The notes below the pieces were generated by a model that made no database searches, was not told the DNA's origin, and worked only from the letters and a program-made list of their open reading frames with translations. This document shows positions 10,701-21,558 of a stretch of DNA of 64,000 nucleotides, in pieces. The DNA is from Phallusia mammillata (lineage: Eukaryota > Chordata > Ascidiacea > Phlebobranchia > Ascidiidae). The stretch lies in assembly GCA_003260075.1 (NCBI GenBank), contig QLIY01000079.1:46242-110241 (forward strand), read 5' to 3'. Each line of letters begins with the position of its first letter. The stretch's first letter is position 1. The position numbers and the translations under genes were made by a program.

Positions 10701-13685
10701 AATGGATATGCTGCTACTATCTGACTTTGTTGTAATCACAAAGTAGTTTATTACATCATAAACATAAGGTGCTGCAGAAACGCAAAGTAACTTTATACCG
10801 TAAATAGAATAATTCAAATAAATTTACATTCCTTCTCAATTCCTCCCCAAGCCATTATTCTTGTAAAATTGAGTGTACTGACACAAATGAAAGTAATTTT
10901 TAAAAAAAAGCTTTTCATTAGATTGGTCTGTGGCCCAATGAAAATGCTTCCATGGCCCACTGGTTGAGAACCGCTGGTATAGATCATAGTACGCTACGCT
11001 TATTAAACAAAATCAGTCAGTCTCTCGAGCAATCTCATTCTGGCCTATATGCCTTGCCATATCGGAATGCTTGCAATAAAGCTTGTACGGCCCATTTAGA
11101 CCTTAAAAAGGGCCCGTGATTTTCAAATATTTTTTACAAGACTTAGAAAATCACTACATAAAAAAGATGAGAGTTATTTGATACATCGTATATCACTTTT
11201 CTTTGCTTGCAAACAAAACCAAACGTCAATCACTAGCTTAAACTGGCTTGTCACTTTTTCAGGGCTTACCCATTCAGCCACCCGTGGATGGTTATGATTA
11301 AGAAAACGGAGGGCAAGAAGAAGTTCCAGTGTGGTGGATCAATCCTCTGTAAACGTTGGGTTCTCACTGCAGCCCACTGCTTCAACAGACAAACCGAGAA
11401 AAGCACAACCCCCGAGTAAGTTACTATTTGTGCTTGCAGCGACCTCTAACGTTGAACAGGAAATATGTATGTGTGGTTACAATTCAAGAGATGTTTTCGC
11501 TGACTCAGCAAAACGCATTTTGCCCACAACGATGCTTTACTAAACGTACAGAAACTAAAATCTATTATTTTAATCGTCATGAGGGGAATAAGTCGCATAA
11601 AACCTGAAAAAGAGGTGATGTAAAGTTAGGGTACAGCCAATCGCATTGTGATAAAAACGCAAGAAAATAATAATGTTTTTTTAGTTAATTCTTATTGTAT
11701 ATTAGTTTGATGTAACAGACACAATAAAGGGCTAAATTGTGGGACTGTTTAAGAACCGGATTGACTTTATTCGTTTTTGAATCACTTATAATAGCCTGAA
11801 TGTAAAATTTACGCGTTGCTTTTTTTCCAGTCTCGATGCAATCTTCTACAAAGTTTACGCCGGAAGATTCATGGGGCTTGACTACTCACCAGGAGAACAA
11901 GTTCAAATTTTCGACGGCCGAGATGGTGAGATGTTGTAACGTGATCTTTTCCATGATATGTGAAACATTAAAAGCGTGATTATCTTTATGTTTAATTTCA
12001 TTACTTTGGTAAAAACAGCGTGGAAATTCTCGTGATTTCGTGAAAGAGCGTAACTATTGTCACGAATAATTTTCATGATTCATCACAGAGCGTAATCATT
12101 TTCGTATTGAATTTCATCACATGATTAATAAGTGTAAACGTTCTCATGATTTCGTGATTTGTGATTAATTTGGGCAAAATAAATTTTTCAGGCCTCCAAA
12201 ATCTTAATCTAAAATAATGAAACCCGACTGACAACTACATTGTTATTCACCACATTTAATGCCACTTCTATGCATATATTATGTTACTTTGATGAAGGTG
12301 ACCTGTATACGACGTCAAAACGTCCGTATAAAATACAATTAGCAGAAGGGCTCTATAAATTTAATGTCACTTCATCGTTTAACTCTCATTCCTTTTCCCC
12401 TGCATAGGCATCGACTTCATTGAGATCCACGAGAATTTTAAAACTGGCGTGTCTAGGGGCGTGGTCGCTTTCGACATCGCACTCGTCAGATTGAAAAGGG
12501 ACATCGAATATGACAACTTCGTGCAGCCAGTTTGCATGCCGACCGACAGAGCGAAGGTTAACGCCATTGTTTGGGCCACTGGATGGGGTGAAACCAAAAG
12601 TAAGTAAAAATCAAACAGTTAAAAATATGTCTTTTACGCTGGTCGCTATCAAGGCTGAAAAAAGTTTAGGGTTTTGAACAAAAAGAAAAGAAAAAAAGAA
12701 CCAGTGTTAATGATTAAACATGGTTTTTGATCGCTACAATAACCATGTTCTACTATTGATTACTTATAATGGCAAACAATAAAACATTGTCTGAAAACAA
12801 AGTCTGAGGCAATGCAGCATAACTTTTATTACAATTTTACTTTGTTAGTGTGAATATTTGCTTTAACGTTCGGTTTATTACAAAAATCATCAGCCACAAA
12901 TAGTTCAAGCTGTGTAATTCCTTTTTTTAATTTACAGATGTTGGACCGACCAATAAAAACATGAAGCAACTCGGAGTAAAAATCCTCAACGAAACCTCAT
13001 GCATGAAAATCATTCCGGGATATTCCAAGAATCCTCCTCCTGGAGTTTTATGTGCTGGAGGAGAGCTCAAACAAGATACCTGCACTGTAAGTGGCATTCT
13101 GCACAGATTCGTAACACTTACAACAAGTTGAATTTGAAATTGAACAAGGGGGCTATATTCCTAAAATCTGAAAATGTCTGTTTTGTTCTCATTACTCGGT
13201 GTATCACCAACTTGCATGGAATTGCATTTTTGGCCCCTAGTCTATATGGATATAAACACAATATAAAACAACCAAACTTGAAATCTATAACGTGCACTAG
13301 TTGTACAAAATATGCTTTAAATCGTAATGCCTTTTAATAACCACCATGCTTGTACTTCGAATAAAATACTGACAATGCTGCAAAAGCGAAAAATAAATGT
13401 TAAAATCTCGAGGACGAATGTCTTAAAATGTTTTTTCCCCATAAACTTTTAATAATCACTTTTCATTTTTGTCGACAGGGTGATTCAGGTGGCCCATTGG
13501 TTGGTCCGATCACGACTGGTTACAACAGAGGCCGCAAAATCCAGCGCTGGCAGTTGTTCGGAATGACTAGTTTCGGTTCACCCAGCTGTAACACGTTTGT
13601 TTTCGACCAACAGCCCGCAGTCTACACAGACGTCGCTCATTACAAGGACTGGATCCACAAGAGAACCAACTACTGCTGTGGTTAA
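4705..13685 (+). CDS. Secreted trypsin-like serine protease with three trefoil-like modules
   Basis: Thirteen coding exons join in frame to 635 residues: 4705-4777, 5222-5299, 5602-5733, 6170-6331, 6720-6872, 7170-7437, 9484-9599, 10203-10332, 11263-11415, 11831-11925, 12408-12599, 12938-13086, 13479-13685. All introns are GT-AG. Residues 1-20 form a signal peptide. Cys-rich modules lie at about 29-61, 100-146 and 154-198; the second and third show P-type trefoil spacing (C-x9/10-C-x9/10-C-x4-CC-x9/11-C). A Thr/Pro-rich linker (about 210-325) is probably O-glycosylated. The zymogen is cut before IVGGT (Ile366). The catalytic triad is His409 (TAAHC), Asp476 (FDIAL) and Ser570 (GDSGGP). Asp564, at chymotrypsin position 189, predicts cleavage after Lys/Arg. 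Cys346 in the propeptide may bond to the catalytic domain as chymotrypsin Cys1 does. The first module is shortened. The substrate is unknown. Confidence 0.93.
4971..5117. repeat. Imperfect inverted repeat in intron 1
   Basis: The left arm (about 4971-5032) and the right arm (about 5058-5117) are near reverse complements, both built around TAGAATACATCGTGCAGAC read in opposite directions. It is likely a foldback element lying in the first intron of the trefoil protease. Confidence 0.7.
6382..6476. mobile_element. Truncated hAT-type MITE, CAGTGGTGGGATTCA family
   Basis: It begins CAGTGGTAAGATTCAGCCGG and follows the internal sequence of the full copies at 43662-43841 and 60922-61092 (reverse orientation), but the right end is missing. 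It lies in intron 4 of the trefoil protease. Confidence 0.65.
8650..8866. repeat. Direct duplication joined by a C10 run in intron 6
   Basis: Copy A (8650-8751) and copy B (8765-8866) are almost identical and are separated by ATG plus ten C (8755-8764). The intron is the longest of this gene (about 2 kb) and otherwise shows nothing recognisable. Confidence 0.85.
9681..9835 (-). mobile_element. tRNA-derived SINE copy with internal duplication
   Basis: On the minus strand an A-box-like TGGCCGAATGG (9816-9826) precedes a B box GGTTCGAAGCC (about 9683-9694), as in Ser/Leu-type tRNA-derived SINEs. The centre is duplicated (9696-9746 and 9748-9800) around the only ambiguous base n in the window (9747). 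A closely matching copy lies at 53421-53510. Confidence 0.6.
9998..10107. repeat. Palindromic foldback element (AGCTCTTCTGGCAAATG ends)
   Basis: The ends are inverted copies: AGCTCTTCTGGCAAATG on the left and its complement on the right. Internal inverted copies of GACGTTTCGACGTCCTAT flank a short loop. Related copies are at 43290-43429 and, partially, at 12292-12362. It lies in intron 7 of the trefoil protease. Confidence 0.75.
10470..10976. mobile_element. Non-autonomous hAT element with 8-bp target duplication
   Basis: It starts CAGTGGTTCTCAACC and ends with the near complement GGTTGAGAACCGCTG. The flanking duplication GTATAGAT (10462-10469 and 10977-10984) is exact. It is about 507 bases with no transposase frame, in intron 8 of the trefoil protease. 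Confidence 0.88.
12292..12362. repeat. Half copy of the GACGTC palindromic element
   Basis: It matches the right half of the elements at 9998-10107 and 43290-43429 (GACCTGTATACGACGTC followed by AGCAGAAGGGCTCTATAAA). It lies in intron 10. Confidence 0.55.
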
Positions 13686-13948
13686 ATAGAGATCGTATAT
13701 TTTTTTGTGAAGTTGTATTATTTTTAAGCGATCGCAAAACTCGCAAAACCTCTGAAGCAAAGAGGGTAAATTGTGAAGCGTCGCTAAAATTTGTTTGTTT
13801 AAAAAAAACCCCCCCCCCTGTGGTTAAATAGAGATCGTATATTTTTTTGTGAAGTTGTATTATTTTGAAGCGATCGCAAAACTCGCAAAACCTCTGAAGT
13901 AAAGAGGGTAAATTGTGAAGCGTCGCTAAAATTTGTTTGTTTAAAAAT
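13677..13948. repeat. Duplicated 3' end of the trefoil protease around a C10 run
   Basis: Copy A (13677-13808) starts in the last codons (TGT GGT TAA) and covers the start of the 3' UTR. Copy B (13819-13948) repeats it after ten C (13809-13818). The coding end is identical in both. Probably two haplotypes placed in series. Confidence 0.85.
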
Positions 13949-14987
13949 TTTTTTATCAACACATTGCCTCAAGGAGCATTAACACACTGATAATACTTTG
14001 ATACAATCTAAGATCCAAGTGATTTTTTATTTTATAATTATGCAGGAATTGAAATTACATAGTTTTGTTTCTAAAAGCGTTTCTACTTAGATGTTGGCCT
14101 AGCGACGTAAACGCGTTACAGGTCGTTTGAGTCCTATGCGGCGTTGCGTCAAATTTTGTATGCCCCCCCCCCCATAGTTTTGTTTCTAAAAGCGTTTCTA
14201 CTTAGATGTTGGCCTAGCGATAGCGACGTAACCGCGTTACAGGTCGTTTGAGTCCTATGCGACGTTGCGTCAAATTTTGTATTCATGTAGGCAAAGCTGT
14301 CAGTGATATTGCCTTGATTTTTGCTCAAACGCAAGTTATTTCAATGCCGCAACGTCGTATTATTTTTCTGTCTTGTGCTTTTTTTTCTTGTTGTAGAGAG
14401 CTACTATTTCAGTTCCCATCAAGCGCAAATGACGTTGTATTTATTTTCTTTCTGTTTTTGTGTAAACTTTATGCGAAATAAAATATACTTTCGCTGAAAA
14501 TGTTCTGTTATCATTTAAAATCCGACAGATAAGCCCAATGGCGTAAAATCAGGGGGTATTTAACCTTATTCAGGGCACTGGCTCAAAATCATCGCCCTCT
14601 ATGAGATTTTTATTTACTTTTGTATAAAAGTGTTGCCACTAAATAGAATGTAGGGAACTAGATTTACCCAGCAACACGAAAGCTTCAGTTAACAGTTAAA
14701 GCTCAATGCGACTGCTACTACAGCACGCAGGGTCGAAGTTAGTAACATTTTAGACCAGTCTTTGCAGCATTTAGCTCAGGCTCATAGTTCTTGTATATAT
14801 TTGTACAATCAGACATCGCCCCAGTTGAAAAACCCTGCGGTAAAGAAATGAGACGTTTAGCGCCTCGCGTGGCAATAGACCATTGGCATGGCAACAGCGG
14901 GGAAGCACCTCCGGAATATTGTTTTTTCAAATACAACGAAAGTGAATTGATTTTTGGATATATATTTTTAATCGTCAGGCAAAAACA
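13686..14987. other. 3' UTR of the protease and spacer before DRC8
   Basis: The stretch holds two haplotype-like duplications (13677-13948; 14059-14160 with 14174-14282 around a C11 run), a candidate poly(A) signal AATAAA at 14477-14482 and the DRC8 upstream region with an X-box-like palindrome at 14882-14895. I see no other gene. Confidence 0.6.
14882..14895. promoter_or_regulatory. RFX X-box-like palindrome upstream of DRC8
   Basis: ATTGGCATGGCAAC matches 12 of 14 positions of the idealised X-box GTTGCCATGGCAAC and lies about 93 bases before the first DRC8 start codon. RFX factors are established regulators of motile-cilium genes; function here is inferred. Confidence 0.4.
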
Positions 14988-15256
14988 ATGGCCGACGGGG
15001 AAAAGGAATCCGCAGGTATCAAATTAAACTTATCAAACTTTTACGTTTTTCTATGATCTGATAACCACATATTTTGGTTTGTTGTGACAATAAATCGCAA
15101 TGCATCCCCCCCCCCTCGTCAGGCAAAAACAATGGCCGACGGGGAAAAGGAATCCGCAGGTATAAAATTAAACTTATCAAACTTTTTACTTTTTTCTATG
15201 ACATCCGATAACCACATATTTTGCTTTGTGTTGGCAACTGTCAAAAAATCGCAATG
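14972..15256. repeat. Duplicated first exon of DRC8 around a C10 run
   Basis: Copy A (14972-15105) and copy B (15116-15256) each carry the same 28-base coding exon (14988-15015 and 15132-15159) with its donor site. Ten C lie between them (15106-15115). The coding part is identical. Confidence 0.85.
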
Positions 15257-16016
15257 CAATTTGTCTGCAAAACTAAACGTACTCTACCGGAAGATAAGGA
15301 TTTATATGTGTAGAAACTATTAATAGGGTTTCGCGTGGTCGTAATTATCTAATTCGTGATGTAAAATGATGCAAAAACGCACATAACTAAAGACGTATTT
15401 GATTCATACTACAATTTCATGAGACTAGTTTTTTTGAAAAAAAATATACACGTTTTCTTCTATGCAATGTACTAGTTTCTCTTCTACAATCTTTAGTTAT
15501 TGTGAACCTGAAACCAGGAGAAAGTCCAAACTGATTTTGCTAGGTCATGTAAACAACAAAAAAGTTAAAAAAATATTGATCTGATTTCGCATTTGCTATC
15601 GTTTAAACCCCTTTCAAACACTTTTATATTAATTGCAGAGTCCATGCTTGCTGAGATAGAGAAGAAAATCACAGAAGCATTTGATATTTTCGACCATGAA
15701 GCAAACAAAACAGTTGATGTCAGAGAAATTGGAACAATTGTTCGCTCACTTGGGTGTTGTCCATCAGAAGGTAAGTTCAAGCATTTTCAGCAGAAACAAC
15801 AAAGGAAATAGCTAAACCTGCTCTTTCAATATCACATGCGAATTGTACTTCCTTGCATGAACCTTGTTTCATTTGAAACATGTTAAGCTGGACATGTGTA
15901 TATATATGTGTGTGTCTGTAGAAAAGCTTGAAACAAATGTTGTTGTATACACACACATACATGTTTTAGAACAAAAGTACCCGATTTTAGTGAAGTTGGA
16001 AGAATTGAAAACCAAA

Positions 16017-16087
<71 letters not shown>

Positions 16088-18534
16088 ACAGTAACCCTCA
16101 ACAAACAATAAACTAATTAAATCATTATGGCACAGTTTTGGTTATCACTGAAATTAATAATGCCACAGTACACAAGGCTGACCAGGGACAGTGTCAAATT
16201 AAATTCATTTTCCAAACATGTGCATAGGTCAGCAAAATCTAGCCTATGGTTGGATTTAAGTCAATAAAAGTAGCTTTTGTGCGGCCTGTGTTAGTTACAC
16301 TCCTGTGTTTGTTGGATCCTGTAACCAAAGTCACGGACTGCGAAAAGCATACATTATCATGGTTTGTCATAAAAGTATCTAACACAACCATGATACAGGC
16401 ACATTCACAAATAAGTCACAGTAAGTTTTGTCTCTACTCTTCAGAAGGTGTTGAATCAAATTAAAACTGCATGTATTGTGGCTTAAATTTATTTCAGTGT
16501 TGTGTATGTGTGCCTCAATATTTTCACAACAACCTAATGTTTAGGTGAACTACATGACATGTTAGCTGAAATAGAAGAGGAAGAACCAACTGGATACATC
16601 AGATTCGAGAAGTTTCTTCCCATGATGACCCACATACTCATGGAGCACAGGTAAAAATATTTTGTTTCCATAGATTTTTGTTTCCATAGATTCACTAAAC
16701 AAGAACATAGCATGGTTTGTTTCTGAAACATACAAAAAACTATTTTAACTTTTTGTCAATTTCGCAAACAACTCATACAGAATTTAATGAACTTACCTTT
16801 GAACTGAACTTGCATTCATACTGCTTCTACCGCTAATAGGTTCAATGCTCATTGCTAATACATACTGCATTTTAGGTCCTCAGTGGGTAATGTTGATCCA
16901 GATTGCAAGACATACATTATTAACCAAGACCTGTTTGCTTTTCACCATTTTTTTACCTGTGCAATTGAAGATAAAAGCCTCAGACAAGACTATAACTTAC
17001 CATGCATACATAACCCCCCCCCCCCAATTGTTCGCTCACTTGGGTGTTGTCCATCAGAAGGTAAGTTCAAGCTGTTTTTCCTTTTTAGCAGACAACAAAA
17101 GCAAAGGAAATAGCTACACCTGCTTTTTTTTCAATATCACATGCAAATTGTGCTTCCTTGCATGAACCTTGTTTCATTTGAAACATATTAGGCTGGACAT
17201 ATATATATATGTGTGTGTGTGTGTATGTAGAAAAGCTTAAAACAAATGTTGTTGTATACACACACATACATGTTTTAGAACAAAAGTCCTTTTTTTATTT
17301 GAGTGAAGTTGGTGGATTTAAAAACAAACACAACAATCGACCTCAACAAACAAAAAAATTGTGGAATCAATAAAATGAATTAATAATGCCCCGGTACACC
17401 AGGGACAGTGTCAAATTAATGCACCACATTAAGCATGTTTTCCAAACATGTGCATAGACCAACAAAATCTAGCTCATGGTGGGATTCAAGCCAATAAAAG
17501 TAGCTTTTGTGCGGCTTGTGTTGTATCAACTAAGTTACACTCCTGTGTTTGTTGGATCCTGTAACCAAAGTCACGGACTGCGAAAAGCATACATTATCAT
17601 GGTTTGTCATAAAAGCATCTAACACAACCATGATACAGGCACATTTACAAATAAGTCACAGTAAGTTTTGTCTCTACTCTTCAGAAGGTGTTGCCCCCCC
17701 CCCACTGCATGTATTGTGGCTCGAATTTATTTCAGTGTTGTGTATGTGTTCATCAATATTTTCACAACAACCTGATTTCTAGGTGAACTACATGACATGT
17801 TAGCTGAAATTGAGGAGGAAGAACCAACTGGATACATCAGATTCGAGAAGTTTCTTCCCATGATGACCCACATACTGATGGAGCATAGGTAAAAAAAAAT
17901 TATCCATTGATTCATCACACAAGAACATATATTGGTTTGTTCCTGAAAAACACACACATCTATGATTAACTTTTCTAATTTTGCAAACAGCTTGTACAGA
18001 ATTTAAATGTACCTTTTTCTTGCTCACTGCTTCTGCATGTTGTGTTTCCTATAAATTGTCCAATGTCAATACATATTGAAAACACATTGCATTTTGATAT
18101 CCTTAGTGGGTAACGTTGATCCAGATTGCACCATATGTATTATGAACCAAGACCAAGCCTCTTGCTTTTTACCATTTTGTTTACCTGTCTGGTTAAAGAT
18201 AAAAGCCTCTGACTAAGACTATAACTTACCATACATGCATAACACGATGGAGGTGCATGCACAATAATGTTAATCAAGAGTTTAAATAAAATCTATTTTA
18301 TTGCTCAGGTACAAGCCAGCTCCTGAGGACCAGCTTTTAAAAGCTTTCGAAGTGTTGGACTCTGATCACAAAGGCTTCCTTTCACAAGAAGAGCTAACCA
18401 AATATATGACAGAAGAAGCTGAGCCGTTTACGCAGGAAGAAATGGACGAATTTCTTTCAGCAGCAGTTGATCCTGATCGTGGGGTTGTGTTGTACAAAGA
18501 CTATGTTTCTGTTATGGCAGTGGAAGACACATAA
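15132..18534 (+). CDS. EFCAB2: Dynein regulatory complex subunit 8 (EF-hand domain protein EFCAB2)
   Basis: Four exons give 163 residues, the length of vertebrate EFCAB2: 15132-15159 (or its twin 14988-15015), 15639-15770, 16545-16650 (or twin 17783-17888), 18309-18534. The sequence closely follows the family: AFDIFDHEANKTVDVREIGT, the segment EEEEPTGYIRFEKFLP, then AFEVLDSDHKGFLSQEEL. EF-hand loops lie at about 28-39 and 106-117; a third C-terminal loop ends in Tyr instead of Glu and probably does not bind calcium. DRC8 is part of the nexin-dynein regulatory complex of motile cilia and flagella. The exon-2 end, exon 3 and the exon-4 end each occur twice next to C-runs; both forms encode the same protein, so I treat them as alleles and not as alternative exons. 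Confidence 0.92.
15736..18243. repeat. 1.2-kb direct duplication covering DRC8 exon 3
   Basis: Copy A (about 15736-17013) and copy B (about 17026-18243) run from the end of exon 2 through exon 3 and most of intron 3, joined by twelve C (17014-17025). The four differences in the 106-base exon are all synonymous (ATA/ATT, GAA/GAG, CTC/CTG, CAC/CAT). Copy A contains a C70 run (16018-16087) and copy B a C10 run (17694-17703). Confidence 0.88.
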
Positions 18535-19430
18535 ATACAATGTTGTCAATTGTTTGATACATTTCAAGTATAACCTCTTGTGGTTTGGTAAAAAGGGGAC
18601 TGTAAAGTTATTAATAAAGACAAACAAGGTCAGATTCCTAACAAAGTCTGCCATAGACAAATTAGACTCTACCCTAAGCCCCCCCCCCAGTGGTTCTCAA
18701 ACTTTTTTATTGTCGGGGCCAAATAGTATTTTTTAAGTGTGTAGGGAGCCGCAAAAAAACAAAACCTTAAGAAGATCACTTAATAAGATGACTTTGGAAG
18801 CTAAAATAGCAATGTTTGGTGGTTTTCTGAGGTCTGGTGCGAGCCACAAAATAAGTAGTTGGGAGTCGCATGCTGCCCCGAAAACTGAGTTTAAGAACCA
18901 CTGCTAAAGAGGCCTTGAAATACTTGGACTGGTTTACAACCCAGTAAGGTGTTTTTAAAATTATCATGAAAAACATAATTTCCATTTTTCCAAACTGATC
19001 TCTTTAATGTAAAACCCCCCCCCCAGTTGATCCTGATCGTGGGGTTGTGTTGTACAAAGACTATGTTTCTGTAATGGCAGTGGAAGACACATAAATACAA
19101 CGTTGTTTGTTTTACTGTTTACACTTCATTTTTAAAAATGTTCAAAAGAGCAGGGCCAATTTTTTCAATGATAAACTTGATAGACCAAAATGATATATTT
19201 GAAGTGGAATCTATTGTGATTTAGGGGAAGGGGACAGTAATGTTGTTGACAAAGACAGAAACTTTACATACAAGGTCAGATTCTCTCTCCAACTTTACCC
19301 AAAAGCAAACTGCACTCTACTCTAGAGGCTTTGAAATACTTGGACTAGACTTACAACACAGCACTGTGTTTGCAAAATAGTCATAATTTCCATTTAGTAA
19401 ACTGGTCACATTTTATTGTAATGTGAAAGT
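18465..19430. repeat. Duplicated 3' end of DRC8, one copy carrying a MITE
   Basis: Copy A (18465-19014) and copy B (19025-about 19430) both contain the last coding bases, stop and 3' UTR, joined by ten C (19015-19024). The only coding difference is a synonymous GTT/GTA. Copy A carries the hAT MITE at 18688-18903; copy B has an empty site. Confidence 0.85.
18688..18903. mobile_element. hAT-type MITE (CAGTGGTTCTCAAAC ends), polymorphic
   Basis: The ends CAGTGGTTCTCAAACTTTTT and the inverted AAGAACCACTG define a 216-base element matching 35961-36179 and 45744-45969. A C-run abuts its left end, so the left target duplication is lost. The sister copy of the flanks at about 19310-19340 lacks it. 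Confidence 0.82.
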
Positions 19431-21558
19431 TTTGTACTTTTATAATAAACTTTTATAATAAAAAAAAAGTTCATATTCTATGCATCTGCTTATGATTGTT
19501 TCTTTACAACCAACCTTCAGTAAGTTGTGTCCAAGTTGAGTCTTGAAAAATTGATGCTTGACGTGATCTTTTTTGAACTGATTTACAAAAGCGATAATTT
19601 CAGACACCTGACATATTAACATAGAGATCTAAATACAAAAGAAGGAAGTTTGATTATAACTTTTTGGATGTGTGTAATTAATGAATGGTGTATTTAATTA
19701 TATTTAACATTATACATTTGATAAACACAGTTGAATTTGCACGAAACAAACAGAAGATATTTCACAAATTGAGTTTGAAAACAGTGTCAAAGACAAATGT
19801 ACGTAATTATGGTGCACAATGAAACAAATGATTTAAAGATTATTTTGATCAAGTTTGGAATAAAGAGTAGGTTGCAGCAATATTTTTCGAGGAATTTCAA
19901 AGGAAAGAGTTAGGGTTTAACCCCCCCCCCGATCAAGTTTGGAATAAAGAGTAGGTTGCAGCAATATTTTTCGAGGAAAAGGAAAATTTTTTCGAGGAAA
20001 GGAAAGAGTTAGGGTTTACAAATTTTTCATCAGCATTTTGACCATTTCTCACAACTAGTTATCTTAAGCAGCTACACAATTTGTTCTTGGGTGATTAAAA
20101 TTGCATGTGCATTTTTTTGCAATTTTGAAGCACAAAAATTGCAAACAGTGTACATAAGGAAAAGAAAAAAATAACTTTCTGCCAAGAATATTGAGAATTA
20201 TAAAAAATGAACATTGTAAATGTAAGATCACGTTTGTAAATCTGAATGAAAAAAAACATCCCGAAAGCACAAACCCCCCCCCCCAAAAGAAAAAAATAAC
20301 TTTCTGCCAAGAATATTGAGAATTATAAAAAAATGAACATTGTAAATGTAAGATCACGTTTGTAAATCTGCAGGAAAAAAACATCCCAAAAGCACAAATT
20401 AATCACGAAAAGGAGATCACACAATGGGTGCAGTGTAACAAAAGTTACAACAACAACACTGTCCATAAGCTTTACACAAACCTACATTTCACATAAACTT
20501 TGTATCACAAAATCAAGTCTTACAAAGCAACAAGTTACCATGGAACTTGGAATTGCATTTTGCACCAAAAATGCCGGCACATTTTTGAGGTCAGGGGTTT
20601 GCAAATTTTGAGAATTCATGGAACGTTTTTTTTTAGAGTAGCACAAGGTCTAGATATCAGAGTTTGAATTTTTTTACAGGATTTCAAGTGCTTCAAACAA
20701 AACATAACTACTGTAGCAGTTATTTGCAGCCTGGAAAGCACCCTAAAATTAAGAATTTTCAATGGGATTACCAGTGTTTCATGCAAAATGTACAACAGTT
20801 AGTTACGCACACATAAAAAGTGATATGTAAATTTCAATCAGCCAAGCAAGCTAAGTTTTGCAATTGCAATAAGGGCTTACAAAATCAGCAAACGATATGC
20901 AGCACTTTAAAACGAATGAGTCCACTGTATAGTTACTGGGCACTAGTTATTTTGAAATGTTTCAAATTTTTCATCAAGAATGCAGCAACAGTTTGAAAAT
21001 TGAGGCATGTGAAAAATTGCGATATTTCGAATGCAATTAACTGAGGAAAGTTGACATTTGCAGAGGTTGGCAACCCCAATTAACATGTATTCATATTCAA
21101 GTACTTGTTAAAAAATGTGAAGTATTACACTGCTTGTTTTAAGTGGTTTGGTGTAATATTCTTCTAATGCAAAGAATTTTGCTTTCTACACATAAAAATG
21201 TTGACACAAGAAGACTTTACCATTTCAAAAAAGCAAATAAATTGCATTAAAGGGTTACCAACCCCTGGCTAATAACATCTGTGACAAAAACACATTTATT
21301 AAAGGTAAACCAAACCTTTGAAATGTGTTGTACTATACACACTGATAAAACTTCATTAAAAATTGTGGATCAATTGTAAACCTTTAAAAACAAGACAGTG
21401 AAGTTTTTAACAAAACAACACAACAATGAACAAAACTTCTCCATAAGCAATGCTAAATTGTAATTTTATTTCTCCTCATGTTTCCTGTACAAGCTGACAC
21501 AAAATTCTTCATCCATAAAAACACTGTGTTGTTCTATTTTTTCTGTCATTTGCAATTA
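19095..21558. other. Convergent 3' spacer between DRC8 and the nucleoside transporter
   Basis: No gene is visible. The stretch contains a candidate DRC8 poly(A) region near 19440, two haplotype-like duplications joined by C-runs (19847-20020 with C10 at 19921-19930; about 20158-20400 with C11 at 20274-20284), and on the minus strand AATAAA (21465-21470), a plausible poly(A) signal for the transporter about 90 bases after its stop. Confidence 0.6.

Noticed and set aside
15864-16108. Poly-Pro and poly-Gly frames across the C70 run in a DRC8 intron
   Set aside because: Homopolymer translations inside an intron; the sister copy of the intron lacks the run.
16545-17888. Mutually exclusive duplicated exon 3 of DRC8
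   Set aside because: The two exon copies encode identical protein and the duplication ends at a C-run, so alleles in series explain it better than regulated splicing.
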